The position numbers were made by a program, and so were the translations under genes. The notes beneath the pieces were generated by a model, which had not been told where the DNA came from, ran no database searches, and worked only from the letters and a program-made list of their open reading frames with translations. A stretch of DNA of 64,000 nucleotides from UBA2033 sp035345875 (GTDB taxonomy: Bacteria; Spirochaetota; Leptospiria; Leptospirales; Leptospiraceae): contig DAORDH010000026.1 of assembly GCA_035345875.1 (NCBI GenBank), forward strand, positions 11,240 through 75,239. Reading direction: 5' to 3'. Shown piece by piece: positions 25,730-35,339 of this stretch. Position 1 is the first letter of the stretch, and each line of letters begins with the position of its first letter.

Positions 25730-26091
25730 TCGCCTAGAAATTTCTTTATTTCTAGAACAATTTGACCTGGTGAAAAAGGCTTTGTGATGAAACTGCTAGC
25801 TCCTGCGTCAGCCGCTGTTTTTGAATCCGTTGTTCCTCCCTTGGCAGTTATTACGAAGATTGGTGTTGCGGCAAATTCTGGTAAGTCCCTTAATTCTTTT
25901 AAAAGATCTAATCCCGTTTTCACAGGCATCATGATATCTGTTATAATTAAATCTGGTTTAATTTCCTTTGCTTTGTCTATTCCTATTTGTCCGTTATTTG
26001 CTGTAATTACGTCATAATTTTCTTTTTTAAAAATATCTGCCAAGATTTTTGCCATAGGCGCTTGGTCTTCTACGATCAATATTTTCTTCAT
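25726..26091 (-). CDS. Single-domain CheY-like response regulator
   Basis: The 121-residue protein is a receiver domain only. The acidic pair sits in VEDQAP, phospho-acceptor Asp52 in LIITDIMMP, Thr82 in VITAKGG and Lys104 in ITKPFSPG, so it should be phosphorylatable. It has no output domain and probably works by protein contact or as a phosphate relay. ATGA overlaps the upstream kinase stop, and the downstream DISM kinase starts inside its own stop, so all three are translationally coupled. The upstream kinase at 26088 is the likely phosphate donor. Confidence 0.93.
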   Translation of the reverse strand: MKKILIVEDQAPMAKILADIFKKENYDVITANNGQIGIDKAKEIKPDLIITDIMMPVKTGLDLLKELRDLPEFAATPIFVITAKGGTTDSKTAADAGASSFITKPFSPGQIVLEIKKFLGD

Positions 26092-27812
26092 ATTTTAGAG
26101 TCCTCATTTCTTTTCGGTAAAAATATAGTAAATGTTGTGCCTAGATTCTTACTAGTTTTATAGGAAATCGTTCCGTTATGTTCCTCGATGATTTTTTTTG
26201 ACATATAAAGACCTAACCCATTTCCTTTGGCTTTACCCTCAGTTGCAAATACTTCAAAGATTTTTTCTTCAATGCTATTAGGCAATCCAGGTCCATTGTC
26301 TTCTAAATGAAGATGAATGCCTGTATTTAAATTTTCAGATTTTATCTTTAAAAAATATTCTTTTTTTGAATCATGCATAGCTTCTCTTGCGTTATTTGCT
26401 ATATTAATTATAACTCGCCTGATTCTTTCTTTATCAAACAAAATTCTTTCATATGAATTGCATTCAATGGATAAATTGATCCCTGCATACTGAAAGTCTA
26501 TTATTAAAAAATCATATAACTCCCTTAAGAATTCGCATAGTGAATGCGGATATAAATTTAGTCTGAAATTCCCTTTACTAAAATCTAAGATTTCATACGT
26601 CATGTCACTGAGTCTGTCTATTTCTCTAAGTATTAACTTCAAGTATTCAGATTTCTTGGAAGGATCGATGTGAACACTCATTGTTAAGTCAGCATATGCT
26701 TTGATTGTTGTCATTGGATTTTTTATATCATGAACTATACCAGATGCCATTTCTCCTATTACCGAAAGTCTTTTTCTTGATTCCGCTAAGGTCTCCATTT
26801 CTTTAAGTGCCTTTTGTAATTCAGAGGTTCTATCAATTACTTTTGATTCAAGACTTTCATTTAGCTCGATCGTTTCTTTATATAGAGAGTTTAATTTTTG
26901 AATGATGTTGTTTAGATGGATTGCTTGCAGTCCGAAATCATCGGAAGAGGTTGGCATACTCACGATTGAGAAATTTCCTTTTCCGAGTTGATCCAAATGT
27001 GTATTGACAGAGGAAATTCCATTTCTAAAAGTCTTGGCAACAACGTATCCTGTGACTAAAACTGGAATTGGAAACAAAACACTCATGGTTATAATATGCA
27101 GTGTGATATTTTCTAATCGAATTAATTGTGAAATAGATCCATATAACATATAACCTAGAACAATAATTGGCATCGTTATAATCGCTATGAGTGTAAAAAG
27201 AATTCTCTGAAAGGAATTAAATTGAAAAATATGTTCTTTTTGAATTTGTATTCTTTTAATTTTTCTTAATTGGAAAACTTTCTTTAACTCATTTTCTGTA
27301 ATAAAAAAATAAGCGATATAGGAAATAGGGCTGACCATCAGAAAAAGAAATGGAGCTGTTAGATGGAGAGCCGGTCTTATGTCATTTAAAATCAATATGG
27401 CTACTAGGTGAGAACCGATCACTCCTGTCATCCAACGAATCACTATCATTTTTCCTTCTCTAAAAGGATATCTTAGAATTGCTAGTTTTAAACTAACTTG
27501 TTTCTCTTTTGGGACATTTTCAGATTTGTAGATCTCTAAAATTTGTGAAAAAATTTTTTTTAAGGAAATAAAACGCCAGAGTGTTCCAAGAATGACCATT
27601 AAAATCGCATTTACAATACCAGCAGTCGCAACATATTTATACTCTTCAACTGCCAAATAGGAACCGGATCCACTCACAACGCTAAAATAAATTCCGAAAG
27701 GAAGCGGAACTATATGTGTAAAAGTTTCTAATAGAAGAGTTAGTTTCAAAAAGAATCTTATAAACATAGAATTTAGAGCTTTTTTATGAATTATTGGGAG
27801 TTGATCTCTCAA
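26088..27812 (-). CDS. Membrane sensor histidine kinase heading the signalling operon
   Basis: The 574-residue protein has about six hydrophobic segments in two groups (about 15-185 and 205-265), a HAMP-like stretch and coiled coil (about 265-345), then a kinase core. The H-box MASGIVHDIKNPMTTIKAY, N box RRVIINIANNAREAM and G boxes EDNGPGLPN and GNGLGLYMSKK are intact. The N-terminal membrane region resembles the adenylate-cyclase-associated or YedL-like sensor helices but I cannot name it. The TTG at 27812 is used here; ATG 27767 is an alternative that leaves the membrane region whole. It is the first gene of the operon, divergent from the SpoIIE gene at 27944. Confidence 0.88.
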   Translation of the reverse strand: MRDQLPIIHKKALNSMFIRFFLKLTLLLETFTHIVPLPFGIYFSVVSGSGSYLAVEEYKYVATAGIVNAILMVILGTLWRFISLKKIFSQILEIYKSENVPKEKQVSLKLAILRYPFREGKMIVIRWMTGVIGSHLVAILILNDIRPALHLTAPFLFLMVSPISYIAYFFITENELKKVFQLRKIKRIQIQKEHIFQFNSFQRILFTLIAIITMPIIVLGYMLYGSISQLIRLENITLHIITMSVLFPIPVLVTGYVVAKTFRNGISSVNTHLDQLGKGNFSIVSMPTSSDDFGLQAIHLNNIIQKLNSLYKETIELNESLESKVIDRTSELQKALKEMETLAESRKRLSVIGEMASGIVHDIKNPMTTIKAYADLTMSVHIDPSKKSEYLKLILREIDRLSDMTYEILDFSKGNFRLNLYPHSLCEFLRELYDFLIIDFQYAGINLSIECNSYERILFDKERIRRVIINIANNAREAMHDSKKEYFLKIKSENLNTGIHLHLEDNGPGLPNSIEEKIFEVFATEGKAKGNGLGLYMSKKIIEEHNGTISYKTSKNLGTTFTIFLPKRNEDSKI

Positions 27813-27943
27813 GAGTTTCTACAAGAAATGCTCATTCTAATTTTGGGGTCAATCAAAAAAGAAAAGACTATAAATTTCTAGGGAATTCAGAATTAAAATG
27901 ATTCCTGATTGACTTGTAAAATAAAGAATCAAAAGTATTTATC

Positions 27944-30466
27944 ATGAAATTGTTCCACTCGATTCTTTATTTACTTATTGTTCTTATTTTTTCAAACTGC
28001 AAACAGAGTCTCAGCTCTATTTCAGATATTCCAATAGAATGGGAATACGCAGATTCAGAGCAATATGAGCCTTTGAGTTTTCTAGGAGATAAAGAATTTA
28101 AAGCGATAGACGCTAATAAAGTTCACTTACTTTCACAATTTGTTCCCAATGAAAAGGGATATATCTGGTTACGTGGATTTTTTAATTATAATTCTTCTAA
28201 TGAACCAATTTCCATTTTAATGGAAAAAATTGTTTGGGCTGAGCAAGTCTATTTAAATGGTCATTATTTAGGAGGAACGATTCAGAGAGAAAAGGAACAA
28301 TGGAATTATTGGAACTTATATAGAAATTACCCAATTGCAAAAGATAGTTTAATAGACGGAAAAAATGAAATTTTACTTAGAGTCTATGTAGAATCAGAAG
28401 GATCTGTTCCAGATCGAATCATGGTTGGTCCTCGTGTAGCGATAGACGAATTAGCTTTTGTTAAAATGTTTTATGAAAGCTACTTAAATGGAATAGTAAC
28501 TGTTTTATTTATTGTAATAGCTTTATATCATTCCCTGATCTATTGGAAAAGAAAACAGGATGTAGAAAATCTTTATTACGCTATATTTTGTTTTACATAC
28601 TCTCTCTATGGACTCAATTTTGTTGGGTGGATTCTAGGTTTATTTCTGAAGGTTAATTATTTTTATTTTCAAAAATTTATTTTTCTATCCATGTATATTT
28701 CTGCATTTGCTCTTTACCGGTTTATTGCCATTTTCCTCAAGAGAAAAGATCGAAAGTGGTTCAATTACCTTTATATGATACTCATAGCGCTTCCGATTCT
28801 GCTTATAATTGCTTCTCCTAATTATTCTTTCATGTATAAAACTCGCGGTTACATAATGTTCTTTGTAATTCCGTTTCTATTGTATATACTTTTAGTTCCA
28901 ATTTATAATTATATAAAATACAAGAATGCAGAAGCAAAGACTATGCTTGCCAGTTTAGTGATTATTTTTTCAGTAGCACTGCATGATATATTAAATGTTA
29001 TATTTAAGTGGAATTCCTTTTTTTGGTTAGGACCTGGGATTCCTCTTTTTATGGGAAGTATCATGTTTCTACTTGGCAATAAATTTGTAGATGTTTACAA
29101 CCAAACAGATGAGTTGAATGAAACGTTAGAGCAAAAGGTAGTGGAAAGAACAAAAGAAGTAATGGAGAAGATGGATGTAATCAAGGCTCTCAACATTCAA
29201 CAAGATGGAGATTATTACTTAACGTCTCTGATTGAAAGACCTCTTGGCACAAATTATAATAAATCAAAGAATGTAAAAACTGATTTTTATGTAGAACAGA
29301 AAAAAAGATTTCAATTCAAAAATAGAAATTCAGAATTAGGTGGTGATATTTGCATAAGTGGAAATTTACGTTTTGGAGATGGAAAAGATCGTCATGTATT
29401 CTTTTTTAATGGAGATGCAATGGGTAAATCTATGCAAGGGGCTGGGGGAGCGATAGTTGCAGGCACTGTAATTAATAACATTCTAGCTCGGTCTGCCAGA
29501 AATAATAAAATCCAAAAAATTACTCCAGCGGAATGGGTAACAGAAACCTATTTAGAATTAGATAGTGTATTTAAAACCTTTGATGGATCTATGCTCATGT
29601 CTTGTTCTTGTGGTCTTGTAAATGAGAGGACAGGGCAAATGTGGTATTTCAATGCAGAGCATCCTTGGGCGGTTATCTATCGAGATGGGAAAGCGGAATT
29701 TATAGAATCAGGTTTAAATTTAAGAAAACTGGGAACTATAATAGATGGCAATGTATTTAACATACAGGAATACCAGCTTTATTCGGGTGATATACTATTT
29801 GTGGGATCTGACGGTAGAGATGATTTAGATATATCGCATAACGCTGAAAGAGAAATTAATGAAGATGAAACTAGATTTTTGAGAGCAGTTGAAAAATCGG
29901 GGGGAAATCTTACTAAATTAGTGGAAGCAATTCATTCTATTGGTAAATTAACAGATGATTTATCCTTGATCCGAATTGAATTTTTAGCAAAGCAGGACTC
30001 AGACACTGTAGTTAAGAATCTATTCGAAGAAGGTAAGTCACTCATTGAAGCAGGTAATGTTTCAGAAGGACTTGCCAAGTTACTTAGTCATTTAGAATTA
30101 AAACCAGATGATTTAGCAAATTTGGAATTGATAGCAAATACTTATTATCATATTAAAGATTACCAAGAAGCAAGTTTTTATATGGAGAAAATTTTAGAAA
30201 TGACTCCAACGGATACAGATACAATTTTCAATTTATCCTTATGTCATAAGCATATGAAAGATATTGAGGTATCTACTCAGTATGCAGAACAACTGTTTCA
30301 GCTAAATCCAAAGAAAATTTCCAATGTAATCAATCTAGCAGACAATTATAGAATTCTAGGCAATCTAGAAAAGTCACGTGAAACTTTAAATCTTGCCATT
30401 GATTCCATTTCTTATTTTGAAAATGCTATCAAATTAGATAGGTTATTAAAAGCAAAAGGCTATTAA
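27944..30466 (+). CDS. Lipoprotein-type 7TMR receptor with SpoIIE phosphatase and TPR domains (paralogue)
   Basis: The 840-residue protein has a lipoprotein signal (IFSNC), a jelly-roll-like sensor domain (about 25-170), seven membrane segments (about 175-385), a coiled coil, a SpoIIE phosphatase domain (GGDICISG, GDAMGKSMQGAGG, GSDGRDD) and TPRs (about 690-835). The linker into the phosphatase contains QQDGDYYLTSL exactly as in the paralogue at 15243, so the two are products of one duplication. It is transcribed divergently from the kinase operon, 131 bp apart, a layout that suggests shared control. Confidence 0.9.
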   Translation: MKLFHSILYLLIVLIFSNCKQSLSSISDIPIEWEYADSEQYEPLSFLGDKEFKAIDANKVHLLSQFVPNEKGYIWLRGFFNYNSSNEPISILMEKIVWAEQVYLNGHYLGGTIQREKEQWNYWNLYRNYPIAKDSLIDGKNEILLRVYVESEGSVPDRIMVGPRVAIDELAFVKMFYESYLNGIVTVLFIVIALYHSLIYWKRKQDVENLYYAIFCFTYSLYGLNFVGWILGLFLKVNYFYFQKFIFLSMYISAFALYRFIAIFLKRKDRKWFNYLYMILIALPILLIIASPNYSFMYKTRGYIMFFVIPFLLYILLVPIYNYIKYKNAEAKTMLASLVIIFSVALHDILNVIFKWNSFFWLGPGIPLFMGSIMFLLGNKFVDVYNQTDELNETLEQKVVERTKEVMEKMDVIKALNIQQDGDYYLTSLIERPLGTNYNKSKNVKTDFYVEQKKRFQFKNRNSELGGDICISGNLRFGDGKDRHVFFFNGDAMGKSMQGAGGAIVAGTVINNILARSARNNKIQKITPAEWVTETYLELDSVFKTFDGSMLMSCSCGLVNERTGQMWYFNAEHPWAVIYRDGKAEFIESGLNLRKLGTIIDGNVFNIQEYQLYSGDILFVGSDGRDDLDISHNAEREINEDETRFLRAVEKSGGNLTKLVEAIHSIGKLTDDLSLIRIEFLAKQDSDTVVKNLFEEGKSLIEAGNVSEGLAKLLSHLELKPDDLANLELIANTYYHIKDYQEASFYMEKILEMTPTDTDTIFNLSLCHKHMKDIEVSTQYAEQLFQLNPKKISNVINLADNYRILGNLEKSRETLNLAIDSISYFENAIKLDRLLKAKGY

Positions 30467-30532
30467 TATTCCTTGACTAAATAACTAAGTCTCATTCAAT
30501 GAAGTAATAAATTTCAAAATGGAGGAAACGTT

Positions 30533-31270
30533 ATGAATAGGTGTAACAACCATTTACCGTTCCAATATATTTTAGATCGATGCCAGGGGCTAATTCTAAT
30601 TAGCTGTCTATTGATTACTACGAACCTTTTTTCAGCAGAAATGCTAGCAGTTGCTATGGCAAAAGTCGGAAATGCTGTCTATGAGAGAAATAATAAGCAA
30701 GCACAAATCACCAAAGGAATGATTTTTGAAACCAAAGACAAGGTGATTACAACAAACGGAATAGTTGATATTCAATTGGGGCAAAGCTCTATTATCCGTG
30801 TAGGAAAAAATTCAGTTGTTTTGATATCTAAATTAATTGAAGAAAATGGATCTGAGAAAACAGAATTGAATCTAAATAAGGGAATTATATTCTCAAAGAT
30901 TAGTAAAAAATTAGATAAAAATTCGGAGTTTAAAGTGACTACTCCTACAATCACTGCAGGCGTTAGAGGAACTCAGTTTATGATTCAAGAAGGAGAAGAT
31001 ACAGATTCTTCTGGCAATGATCAAATTGATCCAGGTGCCTATGTAAAAGAAGGATCTATCGAAGTAAAACCAAGTAGTTCTCCATCCGCAATAGCGGTTG
31101 AAGCCAACCAGCAGTTAGTTACTTCTCAGAAAAAACTAAAAGTAGAAATTCTAGATGAATATGCTCGTGAGAAAATGAAGATTCTAGATACGTTAAACGT
31201 TATGAAAGAAGTAAATTATAAAAATCTACAAGAACAAAGAGAAAAAAATAAAGAATTAATTAAGAAATAA
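30533..31270 (+). CDS. Exported FecR-domain protein
   Basis: The 245-residue protein has a long N-terminal region with a hydrophobic signal segment (about 18-34, cleaved near FSAEM). A FecR/DUF domain follows (about 60-165) with the typical blocks DKVITTNGIVDIQLG and FKVTTPTITAGVRGTQFMIQ. The tail is a charged helix. FecR-like domains of this type are periplasmic or surface proteins, often of unknown role in spirochaetes, and need not involve iron. The start is supported by GGAGGAA. Its stop directly abuts the stop of the convergent gene at 31271, with no bases between. Confidence 0.85.
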   Translation: MNRCNNHLPFQYILDRCQGLILISCLLITTNLFSAEMLAVAMAKVGNAVYERNNKQAQITKGMIFETKDKVITTNGIVDIQLGQSSIIRVGKNSVVLISKLIEENGSEKTELNLNKGIIFSKISKKLDKNSEFKVTTPTITAGVRGTQFMIQEGEDTDSSGNDQIDPGAYVKEGSIEVKPSSSPSAIAVEANQQLVTSQKKLKVEILDEYAREKMKILDTLNVMKEVNYKNLQEQREKNKELIKK

Positions 31271-32332
31271 TCATACTCTTTGAATCACCTTTTGGTAGAG
31301 AGCCTGTAAAATTAAATCTAGGTTCTCTACCTCCAAAACTTTAAGAGCTGCATAAATCGTTGAAATCAGAACATTCGAATCACCTGGTGTAGCGGCTAAC
31401 CCTCGTATCACCCTCCCATTTACTTCGAGGGAAGGTTCTACAAAAACAGCATGGGAAAAGATTCTGCCATAATCTCCCCTTTCTCTACCCGATGAAAAAA
31501 TCATATTAGATGAGATTAAATTCGTAATGGAAAGTAGGGGATCTTTTTCTATTTCTGCTAGGATTTGCTCTTTTTTCATTATACGATCCACTTCAATTCT
31601 AAATCGGGTTATATGCATGTAGGGAGAGTTAACAGTCATCGCACTCGATGTTACAGGGTATTGTTTTTGAACGGTTTGATAGAGTTCATTTAGGAGTCTA
31701 GAATGGTGAGTTCCATTTTCACTTTCTGGAATTTGAAATAAAGGTCCTGTCACATGAGGATCATTTTTAGCCATGTCGGCATCTCTCCGGATAATTACAA
31801 AATCGATAGACTCCATAGCAACTGATAAATTTTCAAAAATTCGTATGATTGCAGAAAGTGTATGTGTATTACAGGTGCTAATGTGATAGAAGCGGTCCAT
31901 ATTAGAATTCAATATACTCGTATTATCAGGGAATAATAATTGTTTGCCAAATTTATGTTCACTTCCTTGGGCTATGAAACCTTTGCAGTTTTTGTATAGA
32001 TTACTTCCGTATTCAGAAAGTCGTTTTTCTGCAATGCTCGGTGGAGAACAGTCCAAGACAATATCACAGAGGTTTCTTGCCTCTTCAAAGGGAATAGTAT
32101 TGAATTGGGAAGAAAAATTTCCAGAATCGTTTAATGCTGATTTTACAAAAACTGCTCCTCTATCACATAAATATTCAATATGATAAATGTTTTCTTTAGT
32201 CAATTGATATGGCTCTATTGCAATAATAGTATTAGGCAATAAATCTTTTAAGGAAAGAAATAAGGCAGTTAGCGGCCAGCCAATCACACCGACCCCTCGA
32301 ATAAAAATGAAATTATTTTTCATGACCTCCAT
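31271..32332 (-). CDS. Type II (archaeal-type) glyceraldehyde-3-phosphate dehydrogenase-like protein
   Basis: The 353-residue protein has an N-terminal nucleotide-binding fold (RGVGVIGWP, 12-20) and a candidate catalytic Cys154 in HISTCNTHTLSAIIR. The following block IRRDADMAKNDPHVTGP matches the RR-x-x-D...GP region of archaeal-type GAPDH rather than the bacterial type. The Rossmann motif is not the canonical GFGRIGR, so the substrate may not be glyceraldehyde 3-phosphate. GGAGG lies inside the first three codons, so ATG 32323 is a possible start, though the spacing is short. The gene stands alone between convergent FecR and divergent reductase genes. The family link is moderately firm; the reaction is open. 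Confidence 0.65.
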   Translation of the reverse strand: MEVMKNNFIFIRGVGVIGWPLTALFLSLKDLLPNTIIAIEPYQLTKENIYHIEYLCDRGAVFVKSALNDSGNFSSQFNTIPFEEARNLCDIVLDCSPPSIAEKRLSEYGSNLYKNCKGFIAQGSEHKFGKQLLFPDNTSILNSNMDRFYHISTCNTHTLSAIIRIFENLSVAMESIDFVIIRRDADMAKNDPHVTGPLFQIPESENGTHHSRLLNELYQTVQKQYPVTSSAMTVNSPYMHITRFRIEVDRIMKKEQILAEIEKDPLLSITNLISSNMIFSSGRERGDYGRIFSHAVFVEPSLEVNGRVIRGLAATPGDSNVLISTIYAALKVLEVENLDLILQALYQKVIQRV

Positions 32333-32421
32333 AATGTTAAAGGCTTGCTCTCTCGCAATTAGAATTAGATTGTAATCTGAGTTGTTTAAAAATAAAACTT
32401 ATCTTTAAAAAATGGAATAGT

Positions 32422-34557
32422 ATGAAAATAAAAAAGATATTTATAGTATTGAGTATAATTTTATTAATAGGGTTTGCCCGCTATTATAATTTACAGGATT
32501 ATTTAACCTTTGATAGCTTGAGGGCAAATCGTGATTTGCTCCATAATTATTATTTGGCAAATCAAATCAGCTTTATAGTAATTTATATACTTGTTTATGT
32601 AATTTCTGTTGCGATTGCATTACCCGGAGCAGCAATATTAACGTTAGCTGGTGGAGCAATCTTTGGAGTTTTGAAAGGAGTAGTTATTGTTTCCTTTGCA
32701 AGCACTGTTGGTGCTACATTCAGTTTTTTAATATCGAGATATTTACTTAGAGATTATCTAAAAGAGAAATTCATAGATAAATTTGAAGCTATAAATAAAG
32801 GAGTAAAAAAGGATGGGATCTTTTATTTATTTACTCTAAGAATGATTCCTCTATTCCCATTTTTTTTAATTAACGTTTTAATGGGCTTAACTGATTTATC
32901 TGTAATAAAGTTTTTTATTGTGAGTCAGGTTGGTATGCTTTTGGGAACAGTGGTTTATGTAAATGCGGGAACACAATTGGCTAGTATCAATTCGCCAAGA
33001 GACATTCTATCATTCAATATGCTTCTTTCTTTTGTAGCATTAGGAATATTACCGTTATTTGCTCGATCTATTATCAATCTAATTCAAAATCGAAAGGTTT
33101 ATAATAAATATAAAAAACCAAAAAATTACGATTTCAATTTAATAGTCATTGGAGCAGGGGCAGCTGGACTCGTTACATCTTATATTGCTACGACTGTTCG
33201 ATCTCGCGTTGCAATAGTAGAGAAGCACAAGATGGGCGGGGATTGTCTAAATTATGGCTGCGTTCCGTCTAAAGCATTGCTTGCTGTTTCAAAAAAAATT
33301 CATCTTCAAAGGCAGTTTTCTGAGTATGGGATCAGATCAGTGAAAGTTGATTTTAACTTTATTGATATAATGAAAAGAGTAAATAGAGTCATAAAAGAGA
33401 TTGAGCCAAATGATTCTATCGAACGTTATACTAAACTTGGGGTTGAATGTTTTACTGGTGAGGCGAAAATTGTTAATCCCTATACAGTCTCTATTGATGG
33501 AAAAGAATATACCACCAAATCGATTGTCATTGCATCAGGAGCAGCTCCTATAATTCCAAATATAAAAGGAATTTCTGATATTGACTACTTAACTTCTGAA
33601 ACTCTTTGGAGTCTTAAAAAATTACCTAAGAGATTGATTGTTTTGGGAGGAGGACCTATCGGTTGTGAATTGGCACAAGCATTTAATCGTCTAGGATCAA
33701 CTGTTACGATAGTAGAAATGGGAAGCAGAATTCTTCCAAAAGAAGATATAGATGTTTCCAATTTCTTACTAGATACTTTTCAAAAAGAAGGTCTCAATCT
33801 ATTGCTATCTCATAAAGCAATTGAGTTTAAAAGAAAAGGAAACCAAAAAATACTTATCTGTGAGCACAATGAGAAAAAAGTAGAGATCGTTTTTGATGAA
33901 GTTATTTTGGCTATTGGTAGAAAGGCTCGCACGGAAGGCTTCGGGTTAGAGGAACTAGGAATCCCTATCACAAAAGAAGGAACAATAGAAACAAATGAAT
34001 ACTTAGAAACTATATTTCCAAATATTCTAGTTTGTGGGGATGCTGCAGGTCCGTATCAATTTACTCATACTGCTTCCCATCAAGCATGGTATGCTTCTGT
34101 CAATGCTCTCTTTGGAATCTTTAAAAAGTTTAAAGTAGACTATCGTGTGATACCTTGGACTACATTTACAGATCCTGAAGTAGCTCATGTTGGTTTAACT
34201 GAAATGGATGCTAGTAAAAGAAAATTGAATTTCGAAAAAACAGTTTATAATATTGCAGAATTAGATAGAGCGATAGCCGACGGAGAGGCAAAAGGATTTA
34301 TAAAAGTCCTAACAAAAAAAGGAACAGATAAGATTTTAGGAGTAACGATTGTCTCCTCTCATGCTGGGGAAATACTCGCCGAATATGTTTTGGCTATGAA
34401 GCATGGAATTGGCCTAAATAAAATTTTAGGAACCATTCATACTTATCCTACCTTTTCCGAAGCAAATAAATTTGCAGCAGGAAATTGGAAAAAACAAAAC
34501 AAACCAGAAAAAATATTAAACCTATTGGAAAAATTTCATACATGGAGGAGAAATTGA
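32422..34557 (+). CDS. TVP38/TMEM64 membrane domain fused to a mercuric-reductase-like flavoprotein
   Basis: The 711-residue fusion has an N-terminal TVP38/DedA-type membrane domain (about 1-225, with ALPGAAILTLAGGAIFG and FTLRMIPLFPFFLINV). A complete pyridine nucleotide-disulfide oxidoreductase follows: the FAD site GAGAAG (244-249), redox Cys275 and Cys280 in GGDCLNYGCVPSKAL, a second dinucleotide site VLGGGPIGCELA, and the C-terminal HTYPTFSE with the catalytic His. No heavy-metal-binding N-terminal domain or C-terminal Cys pair is seen, so mercury reduction is unlikely. A membrane-tied quinone, thiol or lipid-linked reductase is more plausible. It is coupled to the DUF547 gene downstream. 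Confidence 0.9.
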   Translation: MKIKKIFIVLSIILLIGFARYYNLQDYLTFDSLRANRDLLHNYYLANQISFIVIYILVYVISVAIALPGAAILTLAGGAIFGVLKGVVIVSFASTVGATFSFLISRYLLRDYLKEKFIDKFEAINKGVKKDGIFYLFTLRMIPLFPFFLINVLMGLTDLSVIKFFIVSQVGMLLGTVVYVNAGTQLASINSPRDILSFNMLLSFVALGILPLFARSIINLIQNRKVYNKYKKPKNYDFNLIVIGAGAAGLVTSYIATTVRSRVAIVEKHKMGGDCLNYGCVPSKALLAVSKKIHLQRQFSEYGIRSVKVDFNFIDIMKRVNRVIKEIEPNDSIERYTKLGVECFTGEAKIVNPYTVSIDGKEYTTKSIVIASGAAPIIPNIKGISDIDYLTSETLWSLKKLPKRLIVLGGGPIGCELAQAFNRLGSTVTIVEMGSRILPKEDIDVSNFLLDTFQKEGLNLLLSHKAIEFKRKGNQKILICEHNEKKVEIVFDEVILAIGRKARTEGFGLEELGIPITKEGTIETNEYLETIFPNILVCGDAAGPYQFTHTASHQAWYASVNALFGIFKKFKVDYRVIPWTTFTDPEVAHVGLTEMDASKRKLNFEKTVYNIAELDRAIADGEAKGFIKVLTKKGTDKILGVTIVSSHAGEILAEYVLAMKHGIGLNKILGTIHTYPTFSEANKFAAGNWKKQNKPEKILNLLEKFHTWRRN

Positions 34558-35282
34558 AATCATTTTGGAAAATAATTCTATTTTTATATTTGAGTGGATT
34601 ACCGTTATTAGCCTTTGATCATAGTCATAAAATATATGATTCAATCTTAAAGAAATATGTATCTGTCGGTAGAGTCGATTACAAAGCAATTAACAAGGAG
34701 CCGAGCTTAAAAATATATTTGGATTCACTTTCCTCTGTCTCTGAGGTTGAGTATAATAGCTTTACAAAGGAGCAGAAATTATCCTTTCTAATTAATGCCT
34801 ATAATGCTTTTACGATTCAGTTAATTTTAGATCATTATCCAATTAAAAGCATTCGTAAAATAGGTATATTGCCATTAGCCCCTTGGAAAAAGGAATTTTT
34901 TAAATTGCTAGGGGAAAAAAGAAGTCTTGGTTGGATAGAGCATGAAAAATTACGTAAAGACTTTGAGGAGCCACGAATTCATTTTGCGATTGTATGTGCT
35001 TCTATCGGATGTCCTATCTTAATAAATGAAGCGTATATTCCTGAAAAATTAGAATCTCAATTAAAACTAGTTCAAACTCAGTTTTTAAATGATTCTAGTA
35101 AAAATAGATATGATACACAGTTCAACATACTTTATATATCACCGATTTTTGATTGGTTTAAAGAAGATTTTACAAAGAAATCTAGTTTAATTGCTTATTT
35201 GCAACCATTTTTTAAAGATAAAATAGCGACTAACGCTAAAATAGAATATACAGAGTATGACTGGAACTTAAATGAAAAATAA
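34554..35282 (+). CDS. Exported DUF547 protein
   Basis: The protein of about 243 residues has an N-terminal signal peptide (cleaved near LLAFDHSH). A DUF547 domain follows: VDYKAINK, FLINAYNAFTIQLILDHYP, and RIHFAIVCASIGCPIL with a Cys-containing core typical of this family. The TTG at 34554 is preceded by GGAGGAG and overlaps the upstream TGA (TTGA), so it is preferred. ATG 34542 and the longer frame from 34485 have no ribosome site. DUF547 genes often sit beside TVP38 or reductase genes; the biochemical role is unknown. Confidence 0.85.
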   Translation: MKSFWKIILFLYLSGLPLLAFDHSHKIYDSILKKYVSVGRVDYKAINKEPSLKIYLDSLSSVSEVEYNSFTKEQKLSFLINAYNAFTIQLILDHYPIKSIRKIGILPLAPWKKEFFKLLGEKRSLGWIEHEKLRKDFEEPRIHFAIVCASIGCPILINEAYIPEKLESQLKLVQTQFLNDSSKNRYDTQFNILYISPIFDWFKEDFTKKSSLIAYLQPFFKDKIATNAKIEYTEYDWNLNEK

Positions 35283-35339
35283 TAAGGGAGTCAATCGCTC
35301 TATAAGCAAAATGACTTGGATTCGTTTCGGAAAAGTAAA

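Noticed and set aside
32422..34557. Mercuric reductase label
   Set aside because: No heavy-metal-associated N-terminal domain or C-terminal Cys pair, and no mer genes nearby.
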